A DNA stretch of 32,379 bases, taken from assembly GCF_937910335.1 (NCBI RefSeq), contig NZ_CALEMX010000284.1, forward strand, positions 1 through 32,379. The letters are read 5' to 3'. The stretch is from an uncultured Gimesia sp. (lineage in GTDB: Bacteria; Planctomycetota; Planctomycetia; Planctomycetales; Planctomycetaceae). Numbering within the stretch: position 1 is the first letter of the stretch; every line of letters begins with the position of its first letter. The notes beneath the pieces are model-generated. The model searched no databases, was not told the DNA's origin, and saw nothing but the letters and a program-made list of their open reading frames with translations. This document shows positions 7,806-15,464 of this stretch, in pieces. The translations under genes were made by a program, and so were the position numbers.

Positions 7806-10800
7806 TTATTTCTGCTTAAGCCGATAGTTCGGAATTTCAGGCAACTCCCATAATGTTGCCCCCCCATAAGAGGTAGTAATGAATGACTTATTATCGGGAA
7901 GGAAAACAATGTTTTTGACTTCATCAAAATGATGTATAGGCTCAATGATTGCTTCACCGGTTCTGGTGTCCCAGACACGTGCATGATAATCTTTGCTACC
8001 CGTCACTAATCGTTTCCCATCAGGACTGAATACAACGACAATGACCTCTTCCTCATGCTTGAGTGGCTTCCCTTTGATCTTACCGGTAGACACATTCCAG
8101 ATCCGTGCAAAACCATCGCGGCATCCGGTGACAACCGTTTTACTGTCAGGACTGAAGGCCACGACGTCTACCACGTCTTCATGCTCCAATCGTTTAATTG
8201 GTTGTGCGGTAGAAACATCCCACAAGAAAGCGGCATCAGCATAGCAGCCGGTAAGGATGAGCTTTCCATCAGGGCTGAAGGCGCTATCTTCCACAGACCC
8301 ATCATGCCTGAGTGGCTTTCCTACTTGTTTTCTTGTTTTCAAATTCCATAAATGCCCCTTTGACCCAGCCAGCGAAAGCATATACTTACCGTCCGGGCTG
8401 AATTTGATATCTTGAATCGAAGCCTCATGCTGAAAAGGCTCTCCCTGCGGTTCTCCAGTTTCTGCATCCCATAAACGAACTGTCTTGTCCCATCCACCGC
8501 TGGCTACCGTTTTTCCATCAGGATGAAACGCAACATGCATGACATATTTATCATGCTGAAGTACCTTTCCTTTTGGCTTGGATGTGTTAGTACCCCACAG
8601 TCGGGCCGTCTGATCTTCACTTCCTGTGATGACAGTTTTACCATCAGGAGCAAAAGCGGAATCATAGACCGCTTTAGTATGCTTTAGAGATTTTCCCTTC
8701 TGTGTCCCTGAAGAGATATACCAGAGCTTGGCCAAGCCATCATTGCCCCCCGTCATCAGCACCTTTCCATCGGGACTCAGTGCGATCTGGTTAATAAAGG
8801 AACCATGCGGAAATTCTCGAATTTCGGCTGCTCTTCTACGTATTGCCAGTGGCTTTTCATACGGTTGCCCCTCCAGGGCGTCCCATAAATAGACAGCGTC
8901 TACACTTCCCGTAGCGATTGTTTTCCCATCGGGAGAGAACGCAACAACACTCACTGCCCCCGCATGCTGAATTGGCATCCGGGTTATGAAGCCGCTTTCG
9001 ACATCCCATACATAAGCCAGTTCACCGGCTGCTGAGATCATCGTCTTGCTGTCAGGACTGATAGCAAGATGGCTGACCTTACTTTCATGCATAAAGCCGT
9101 ATTCATACATTTCACGCGTGATTGCATCCCAGAGGTGGATCGTCTTATCATCACTTCCCGTTGCAATCATCTTGCCATCTGCAGTGAAAGCAATCACCTT
9201 CACTCGAGCTCGATAATTGAACGATTTATATTTCTGAAACTGACCACTGGCAACATCCCACTGAATTACGGCTTTCCCTGGCCTGTCGCAAACCACAAAT
9301 TGACGATCCGGATTCAACGAGAATCCCCGATGGTAAAAACTATTTTTGATAGGTTCGCCTAATGATTTTTCACTGATAGCGTCCCAGAGTTGCGTTTTCC
9401 CCATTTTGGATACAGCCAGCGTTTTGCCATCATAACTGAATGTGCGACTCTCCCGTGGATCTATCTCAGAAAAAGCCTCGCCCTTGAATCGACCCGTGTT
9501 CACATCCCAGAGACGCACCCGCTTGTCGACGTACTCGGTCAGCACATCATCACTTCCGGTAACAACCGTCTGTCCGTCATCTGAAAAGGCAACGGAAGTC
9601 ACAGGGCCACGATGCTTCCAGGGTTTTCCAATCGATTTACCGGTCTTTGCATCCCAGAGCTGAGCCGTAAAGTCTTCACTGCCTGTCACGATCTTTTGAC
9701 CATCGGGGCTGAATGCAATCGAATGCACAGGACCATCGTGCTGAAGTTTACCATGAAATACGGGAGGAAAATTCGTGGTACCAGCTGTCGCTGCTTTTGA
9801 TGTATTTTTAGGTGGTACTTCCGATTTAGGAATGGCTGTTGTTTTACTGTCAGCATCTTTCTTGCCAACTCTCCACAGTAATATAATTTTTCCACTGGCT
9901 GTCACCGCTGTCTTACCATCCGGACTGAAAGCAACGTCATTCACGACCTCTTTGTGATAGAACAAATTACCGATTTTTTCATTCGTTGCTGCATCCCACA
10001 TCCATGTTTCACTACCGCCTGTTAAAATGGTTTTTCCGTCCGGGCTATAGACGGCTGAATGAAAGGTGATTGTCGGCTTAAGTGGCTTTCCTTTAGGTTG
10101 ACCACTGGCGATATCCCATTGCCGGACTTCGCCCACTGATCCCGCCAATAAAATCGTTTTACTGTCAGGGCTGAAGGTGACCGAAACAACCTCTTTAGGA
10201 TGTTTGAAGACTTTTGTCAGAGGTTGTTTTGTCACGGTATCCCAAAGTTGAGCCATGCCTTCCTCTAAGACTTTACCTCCTCCGACTGCCAAGTACTTTC
10301 CATCGGGACTGAAAGCAACTGTTTTGATAAACGGTTTAATGTCCAGTTCTTCACCAATTTTCTGACGACTTTTCACATCCCAGAGCTGCACATCATATCC
10401 ACTGACTGATGCGAGAATTTTTCCATCAGGACTGATGGCCAGATCTTTCACTTCACTATTAAGCTCTAAGGGATCACCAATGGGCGCCCCAGTTTCCACA
10501 TTCCAGAACCGAAGGTTGTAATCATCATCACCCGTAATCACCGTTTTTCCATCGGGACTGAAAGCGACTGTATTCACATAAGACTCGTGCTTAAGAGGTT
10601 TCCCGATCAGCTCCCCCGTCTCAACATCCCACAGACGCGCGGTATTATCATCACTGCCTGAGATCAGGGTTTTACCATCAGGACTGAACGCCACCGCTCT
10701 CACTTCATCACGATGTTTGAGGATGTCAACCGTTAGCTGATCTTTTGAAACATCCCACGTCAGATGTTTTTTGAGGCTTTCAGGATCATATTTCTTTGCC

Positions 10801-13043
10801 TCTTCAGAGAGCGGTATTTTTCCTGTTTCCCAGATGCGGACAGAAGTACCACTGACAGAAAGCACAGATTTGCCATCCGGGCTGAAGGCGACCGAGTTGA
10901 TCGAATCTGTATGCTGAAGTGGCCCTGCAATCGGACGACGGCTCGCAACATTCCAGATAAATGCGGTCTGATCCTTGCTGCCGGTAATGACAGTTTTACC
11001 ATCGGGACTCTGATCAAGATCATTGATCGAATCCTGATGCTGAAAAGCATCGCCGAGAGATTCACCAGTCTCGCTGTTCCAGAAGTGAACCGTCTTATCT
11101 TTGACTCCGGAAAGGGAATCAGAAAAACTCATAATGGACCCCGAGGTCATTAATGTCTTCCCATCTGCGCTGAATACAACTGATTCTACAACCCCTTTAT
11201 GCACACATGGCTTCCCCTTTGACTTTCCGGTATCAACATCCCAGAGTCGAGCCTGGTTTGTTATACTCCCGGTAGCGATGGTCTTCCCATCCGGACTGAA
11301 GGCGACTTTGATTACAGGTCCGTTCTGTTTGAGCGTTTCACTTTTAGGCTGTCCCGTTTTGAGATCCCACAATCGAGAGCCTCCCATACTACCAATCAAA
11401 ACAGTCTGGCCATCGGGGCTGAATACCGCGGAAAGGATAAGGCCCGGATTCTTCAAGAGGTCTCCTTTTGACTGGCCAGTAGCGATATCCCACTTCAAGA
11501 GCTTTCCGTCTTCGCTCCCTAAAATAAAAGTGTTACTGTCAGATCCGAACAGAACGACGCTCAACTTTTTATGGTTAATCGGCTCCCCTTTCTGTTGTCC
11601 AGTGGCAGCATCCCATACATGGATTGCACCACCGAAGCCGTTCGTCACTACCAGTTTCCCATCCGGACTGAAGACCGCGCCATAAACATTCTTTGGATGC
11701 TTTAAGATGATCTCTCCCAGTGGACCACGTGGCGCATTTTTACGGGAGGTCATATGGTTCTTGCTTCCTGTTACGGATTTTTTACCTTGATTCGAATTGG
11801 TAGATGTCGTTTTCGTCTGTTTCTTCTTTTGGGGAAGTCTTCCCGTTGATTGCAAGGTAGCAGTACTTACCAGATAGGCCGCGTCCTTGCATCCTACTAA
11901 TGTCTTTTGACTATCGGGGCTGAAAGCAAAGGTCTGGATTACATTATCATGTGAAAGTGGTTTCGCTTGGGGCGTATTGCCCGTGAGATTCCAAAGTACA
12001 AATGACTCTTCTCCTTTTTTATAATATTTCGCAATGACACTTTTATTATCAGGAAGGAATGAGAGTTCCCGAATCTCATCTTGATACTTGAAAGGCTTCC
12101 CTTTGATCTTTTTGCTGTCAAAGTCCCACAAATAAGCAGCGCCATCTTTCGTACCCGTCACCAAATTCTTACCATCAGAACTAAGAGCCACCGCACTGAC
12201 TTCGGAATCATGTTGAAAAGAGTCCTCTTTAAGTTGCCTGCTGGCTACATCCCACAGACTGAGTGACTTCGTTCCTGTTGCCGTGATGAGAGTCTTGCCA
12301 TCTGGACTCATTGCGAATGACTTGATATAGGAACTTCCATTCTCAAGGGGAGGATTCACTAGAACCCGACTACTTTCAACATCATAAAGATATAAAGCGT
12401 TTTTACTGACAGCAAACAGTGTCTTACCTTCAGGACTGAATGAGAGATGTAAGACAGGCCCTTTTACATGTTCTTTTACTCCTTTTCTTTTTCCTGTTGC
12501 GACATCCCAAAATAAAATAGTCTTGTCTGTACCTCCTGTAATCAAAGTTTTGTTATCAGGACTGAAGGCTACTGCACTGATTCGGCCAAATAAATGCCCG
12601 ACTGACTCTCCCTTAGCCTGCCCGCTGTCAGCATTTACAAGGAGCGCTGTACCGTCATGACTCGCCATAACCAGTGTCTTACCATCGGGACTGAAGGCTA
12701 TTGTTTCGACGGGACCTCGAAAGCGAAACGGTTTCCCTTTGGGTTTACCACTGGCCACATCCCACAACCTCGCTGATTTGCCGTTCCAACTTCCTGTGAC
12801 TACTGTTTCGCCATCAGGACTGAAGACTGCAGTAATCACTTCTTTTTGATGCTCAAGTGGTCCTTCGTATTGCGGTATCTTCGCATGCTTTTTATCACCA
12901 GATTGTTCTTCCTTTTGACAGGCAACGGTAAAAGCAACAGAGAGAAGTACGGCTAAGAATTTGATAACCTCGATTGCGCTGGAGCGATATCCGGATTTTA
13001 TTATTTTTTGTGGCTCAGGAAATGACGTCGGTTGCATACTCAT
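7806..13043 (-). CDS. Giant WD40-repeat lipoprotein (about 37 repeats)
   Basis: This 1745-residue exported protein is almost entirely WD40 repeats. The N-terminus has a hydrophobic stretch (residues 27-41) ending in TVAC, with Cys42 as probable lipidation site, followed by an acidic/Lys-rich tether. I count 37 repeats of about 43 residues with the core FSPDGKTxxTGSxDxTxxLWD. Low-complexity linkers at about residues 394-442, 738-770 and 1058-1094 split them into groups of 8, 7, 7 and 15. Groups of seven match one closed propeller each, so four or five propellers in a row are likely. Propellers of this kind are binding scaffolds; no enzyme domain is visible. The start has GGAG seven bases upstream of the ATG at 13043; a second ATG at 13037 is also possible. 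The DNA keeps a clear 129-base periodicity, so recombination between repeats is plausible. The binding partner is unknown. Confidence 0.93.
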   Translation of the reverse strand: MSMQPTSFPEPQKIIKSGYRSSAIEVIKFLAVLLSVAFTVACQKEEQSGDKKHAKIPQYEGPLEHQKEVITAVFSPDGETVVTGSWNGKSARLWDVASGKPKGKPFRFRGPVETIAFSPDGKTLVMASHDGTALLVNADSGQAKGESVGHLFGRISAVAFSPDNKTLITGGTDKTILFWDVATGKRKGVKEHVKGPVLHLSFSPEGKTLFAVSKNALYLYDVESSRVLVNPPLENGSSYIKSFAMSPDGKTLITATGTKSLSLWDVASRQLKEDSFQHDSEVSAVALSSDGKNLVTGTKDGAAYLWDFDSKKIKGKPFKYQDEIRELSFLPDNKSVIAKYYKKGEESFVLWNLTGNTPQAKPLSHDNVIQTFAFSPDSQKTLVGCKDAAYLVSTATLQSTGRLPQKKKQTKTTSTNSNQGKKSVTGSKNHMTSRKNAPRGPLGEIILKHPKNVYGAVFSPDGKLVVTNGFGGAIHVWDAATGQQKGEPINHKKLSVVLFGSDSNTFILGSEDGKLLKWDIATGQSKGDLLKNPGLILSAVFSPDGQTVLIGSMGGSRLWDLKTGQPKSETLKQNGPVIKVAFSPDGKTIATGSITNQARLWDVDTGKSKGKPCVHKGVVESVVFSADGKTLMTSGSIMSFSDSLSGVKDKTVHFWNSETGESLGDAFQHQDSINDLDQSPDGKTVITGSKDQTAFIWNVASRRPIAGPLQHTDSINSVAFSPDGKSVLSVSGTSVRIWETGKIPLSEEAKKYDPESLKKHLTWDVSKDQLTVDILKHRDEVRAVAFSPDGKTLISGSDDNTARLWDVETGELIGKPLKHESYVNTVAFSPDGKTVITGDDDYNLRFWNVETGAPIGDPLELNSEVKDLAISPDGKILASVSGYDVQLWDVKSRQKIGEELDIKPFIKTVAFSPDGKYLAVGGGKVLEEGMAQLWDTVTKQPLTKVFKHPKEVVSVTFSPDSKTILLAGSVGEVRQWDIASGQPKGKPLKPTITFHSAVYSPDGKTILTGGSETWMWDAATNEKIGNLFYHKEVVNDVAFSPDGKTAVTASGKIILLWRVGKKDADSKTTAIPKSEVPPKNTSKAATAGTTNFPPVFHGKLQHDGPVHSIAFSPDGQKIVTGSEDFTAQLWDAKTGKSIGKPWKHRGPVTSVAFSDDGQTVVTGSDDVLTEYVDKRVRLWDVNTGRFKGEAFSEIDPRESRTFSYDGKTLAVSKMGKTQLWDAISEKSLGEPIKNSFYHRGFSLNPDRQFVVCDRPGKAVIQWDVASGQFQKYKSFNYRARVKVIAFTADGKMIATGSDDKTIHLWDAITREMYEYGFMHESKVSHLAISPDSKTMISAAGELAYVWDVESGFITRMPIQHAGAVSVVAFSPDGKTIATGSVDAVYLWDALEGQPYEKPLAIRRRAAEIREFPHGSFINQIALSPDGKVLMTGGNDGLAKLWYISSGTQKGKSLKHTKAVYDSAFAPDGKTVITGSEDQTARLWGTNTSKPKGKVLQHDKYVMHVAFHPDGKTVASGGWDKTVRLWDAETGEPQGEPFQHEASIQDIKFSPDGKYMLSLAGSKGHLWNLKTRKQVGKPLRHDGSVEDSAFSPDGKLILTGCYADAAFLWDVSTAQPIKRLEHEDVVDVVAFSPDSKTVVTGCRDGFARIWNVSTGKIKGKPLKHEEEVIVVVFSPDGKRLVTGSKDYHARVWDTRTGEAIIEPIHHFDEVKNIVFLPDNKSFITTSYGGATLWELPEIPNYRLKQK

Positions 13044-13389
13044 TCTGCTGCTCCATCATCACCTTACGGGATGATTTGATATCGTAAGAGGAAGTTCACC
13101 GGTTGACTGTAAATATGAGTTTACCAACTCGTATGATCACGTTGACAAATGGTGGCTGGTTTTGCCAGTTCAAGTCAGTGAATATCTAGGCAAAATGACA
13201 AGAAATGAAAGAGTTAAATCCAGAAATTATGCAGACTCTCTATCATTAATTTCAGAGGGCTAGGGACGTCGTTTCACTCTTTGAAGGATTTAGAAGAGAG
13301 AACCGTTAATCCAGATCTGGTCAGGACATTAACGAGAAAAGATGGTGTCTGGCAAACTGTCATCGCACTGTTCATGGTCGCAAGATTTT
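13044..13389. other. Intergenic region without a supported gene
   Basis: This 346-base gap lies between two minus-strand genes and should contain the promoter of the WD40 gene near 13044-13150. A plus-strand frame without a start codon reads from about 13214 to a stop at about 13420 (including LKDLEERTVNPDLV) and might be a gene remnant, but I recognise no family in it. No terminator-like hairpin was noticed. Confidence 0.5.
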
Positions 13390-14586
13390 TTACGCCAATG
13401 ATCTATCCCGATTGCTGAGAACGACGATGTGTCCCATCACCTCTTCGCCGTATTCCATTCTCAAGAACTCTTCGTGATGAACGTCTACTGTTAATCCTGC
13501 AGATCGGGCGACTTGCTTGATATACTCGAAATGATGTGCGTACCGCCCGGAATCAGTCAGCTCATATCCGGGTTGCTCGCACCGTTCAACACTGAAAGCA
13601 ATCGCGCCACCTCTTTTCAAGAGTTGCGATGCTGGCTGAATGACCTGTGATAAATCACCAAAATAAATCAGTGTGTCGCAGGCAACAATCAGGTCATACC
13701 GTTTACCTGCCTCAGATTCGATTATTGCTTCAGCCCCTTTCAGCCAGGATGTAATTTCGGCGACTTCCAGAGAATCGTACAAATTTCGTTTGCGTGCCAT
13801 AGATATCATCTCAGAGGAAAGGTCGATGCCATCCAGCACACCGGCACGCTCGCGCAGACGTTCTCCTGAGAGTCCCGTGCCACAGCCCAGATCAAGAATC
13901 TTCAAATCCGTACGTCCCGGGAAGACCAGTTCGATTGCTTCGCTCAGTTTTTCAGGAACCACATATTCAAGCTCTTCGATCAAATTCGAATCATAGAAAG
14001 AAGAAAATCGTTCGTAGAGCTGCTGAATACACTTGTCGGGCATACGAGAAGGTGGTGCTTCGTCTCGCAGCGCCACGAGAATGTGCTGGACCTCTGCGTC
14101 GTCGGGTTCAATGGTCAGATAATGTTCATAGCTGTTTCTGGCTGCTTCACGCTGCCCGGCTATATGTGCCAACTCGCCCAGGTCTGCCCATTTGGAAGCA
14201 CACTCAGGTTTAAGTTCAGCCGCCTGTTTCTGACACAGATACGCTGTCTGGATCTTACCTCGCTCTCGCAGTCGATCGGCCAACTTAGCCAGTTGATCGG
14301 CTGATAATGACTCATGTTTCGTGGGTTTACCATGACCGGAAACCAACAGGTCGTTCTCAAGTGCTTCACTAACCCACGCGCGCAAGGCGGCGGTTTCATC
14401 TTTGGGTAAAAGGGCACGAACCAATGATTCAATCTGTTCAATCTCGCGTGTACCATCACACAACTCAACGATCAAAGAGGCGGTTGCGTTGAGTCGATGC
14501 AATCGATCCGTTTCCGTATCGTAGGCTACGTAACCATCAGCTAGGGGCGATACGAGAACCGTGCTTTTGAGTCGTGGTTTGAGCAT
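13390..14586 (-). CDS. PqqD-TPR-methyltransferase fusion protein
   Basis: From the ATG at 14586 this is 398 residues in three parts. Residues 1-85 match a PqqD-like domain (GYVAYDTETDRLHRLNATAS, then ELCDGTREIEQIESL). Such domains form the leader-peptide recognition element in peptide-modifying enzymes. Residues 97-172 form helical TPR-like pairs. Residues 185-398 form a class I S-adenosylmethionine methyltransferase: motif I LDLGCGTG (231-238), acidic loop GIDLSSEM (253-260), and motif IV-like CDTLIYFG (303-310). A TTG at 14667 would extend it by 27 residues, but that extension would be encoded across a strong hairpin (14617-14651), so I prefer the ATG. The upstream gene on the same strand encodes a Tat-exported Gly/Lys-repeat protein, a natural candidate substrate. 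That pairing is inference. Confidence 0.88.
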   Translation of the reverse strand: MLKPRLKSTVLVSPLADGYVAYDTETDRLHRLNATASLIVELCDGTREIEQIESLVRALLPKDETAALRAWVSEALENDLLVSGHGKPTKHESLSADQLAKLADRLRERGKIQTAYLCQKQAAELKPECASKWADLGELAHIAGQREAARNSYEHYLTIEPDDAEVQHILVALRDEAPPSRMPDKCIQQLYERFSSFYDSNLIEELEYVVPEKLSEAIELVFPGRTDLKILDLGCGTGLSGERLRERAGVLDGIDLSSEMISMARKRNLYDSLEVAEITSWLKGAEAIIESEAGKRYDLIVACDTLIYFGDLSQVIQPASQLLKRGGAIAFSVERCEQPGYELTDSGRYAHHFEYIKQVARSAGLTVDVHHEEFLRMEYGEEVMGHIVVLSNRDRSLA

Positions 14587-14616
14587 CAGGAAATCTCGGT
14601 AGAGGAATCGAAAGAA

Positions 14617-14651
14617 ACAGGCCGGATAGCGGAAAATACTTCCCGGCCTGT
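14617..14651 (-). terminator. Hairpin between the Gly/Lys-repeat gene and the methyltransferase gene
   Basis: The nine-base arms ACAGGCCGG (14617-14625) and CCGGCCTGT (14643-14651) pair perfectly, with a 17-base loop. On the minus strand the stem is followed by TTCTTTC. It lies 81 bases after the stop of the upstream gene and 30 bases before the methyltransferase ATG. It looks like a terminator or attenuator that would allow the upstream gene to be transcribed more than the enzyme. Confidence 0.65.
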
Positions 14652-14732
14652 GAACTTTCAGAATCAAACCGTTTTCAAAATAGTATTAAGAAAGACGGCT
14701 CAGCAAACATGTATTACGAAACGATCGTTGAG

Positions 14733-15101
14733 TTATTCCTCGTCATTTCCGCTTCTTTCACCCTTTCCTTTGCCGCTGCCTTTTCCTTTTCCACCACCTT
14801 TGCCCTTACCTTTTCCTTCGCATCCACCACTACCTTTTCCTGATCCACTGCTACCCTTTCCAGATCCACCTTGATTTCCTTTCCCTTTTCCTCCACCACT
14901 ATTGCTGCCTTTGCCTTTGCCACCGCCTTTACCTTTGCCACCTCTTTGCTCAAGCTCTTCAGCAAACGCCGTTGACGACATCAAAGGTAAAGCAGCGGCA
15001 GTAGCCGTACCAAGCAGTATCTTGCGCAGAAAATCACGTCGATCCGGATCGACGTGCGAAAGTGTGTTCTCAATCGATTCGATCAGTTCCTTGTCAGTCA
15101 T
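14733..15101 (-). CDS. Tat-exported Gly/Lys-repeat small protein, candidate modified peptide
   Basis: This gene encodes 122 residues. Residues 1-20 are an acidic helical leader (MTDKELIESIENTLSH). Residues 21-27 (RRDFLRK) and the following hydrophobic stretch to AFA (residues 45-47) form a twin-arginine signal. From residue 54 on the protein is almost only Gly, Lys and Ser in GKGKG/GGGKGKG units, with a single Cys93, and ends acidic. GGGAGAG lies about six bases before the ATG at 15101, which decides against an ATG 15 codons upstream. The Tat signal implies export after folding or cofactor loading in the cytoplasm, or after modification there. The next gene encodes a PqqD-methyltransferase. 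A Lys-rich target plus a methyltransferase suggests N-methylation, which is speculation. It could also be a nucleic-acid- or polyanion-binding surface protein. The biased composition makes homology searches unreliable. Confidence 0.8.
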   Translation of the reverse strand: MTDKELIESIENTLSHVDPDRRDFLRKILLGTATAAALPLMSSTAFAEELEQRGGKGKGGGKGKGSNSGGGKGKGNQGGSGKGSSGSGKGSGGCEGKGKGKGGGKGKGSGKGKGERSGNDEE

Positions 15102-15124
15102 TGTTTTCTCTCCCGAATGTGCAT

Positions 15125-15138
15125 GCGATGAACATCGC
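15125..15138. promoter_or_regulatory. Short palindrome upstream of the Gly/Lys-repeat gene
   Basis: GCGATG and CATCGC form a perfect 14-base palindrome with a two-base centre, 24 bases upstream of the ATG at 15101. It could be an operator half-site pair or a small 5'UTR hairpin. The short length leaves chance occurrence possible. Confidence 0.3.
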
Positions 15139-15146
15139 GCGGTCAA

Positions 15147-15464
15147 TGAAGATATGAAGGCCCCGTAATGTAACGCTCAAACTGTCGAATAGTTTCGTAG
15201 TATTCTCAAATTTCCAGAAATTTATTTCCGATTGAGCAGGGTTCAAATCCTCACTAAAGGTTTTGGCATCTCTTGAGAGTAGGAATTAATGTGATTAGGG
15301 GGCGGCACTGGTTCTTTGCTTCTCCGCGATAGACAAGCATAAGATTTCCGATAATCCACCTGATGCGTTGCCCACACTTGCTTATTCCATGAATAGTCTA
15401 TCAGTCGCGTGGCGAACGAAACGGTTCTTGATACAATCAAGAACCAGAGAACCTGACAGTAGTC
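15147..15464. other. Divergent intergenic region
   Basis: This stretch of about 320 bases lies between the leftward Gly/Lys-repeat gene and the rightward gamma-glutamyltransferase gene. It should hold both promoters. It is A/T-rich and its only clear structure is the perfect inverted repeat at 15423-15445. No small gene is convincing here. Confidence 0.55.
15423..15445. promoter_or_regulatory. Perfect inverted repeat before gamma-glutamyltransferase gene
   Basis: GGTTCTTGAT (15423-15432) and ATCAAGAACC (15436-15445) are exact inverse complements with a three-base loop ACA. The element ends 19 bases before the ATG at 15465 and is not followed by a T run, so an operator or a translation-blocking hairpin is more likely than a terminator. 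Confidence 0.5.

Noticed and set aside
11101-11685. 194-codon plus-strand frame inside the WD40 gene
   Set aside because: It is a shadow of the repeat structure on the opposite strand; several similar frames recur with the 129-base period.
14650-14874. Pro/Phe-rich plus-strand reading frame
   Set aside because: It is the antisense of the Gly/Lys-repeat gene and its odd composition simply mirrors the repeat.
15240-15250. GGTTCAAATCC, resembling a tRNA T-arm
   Set aside because: The flanking bases do not form the T stem and no anticodon or D arm can be found upstream.
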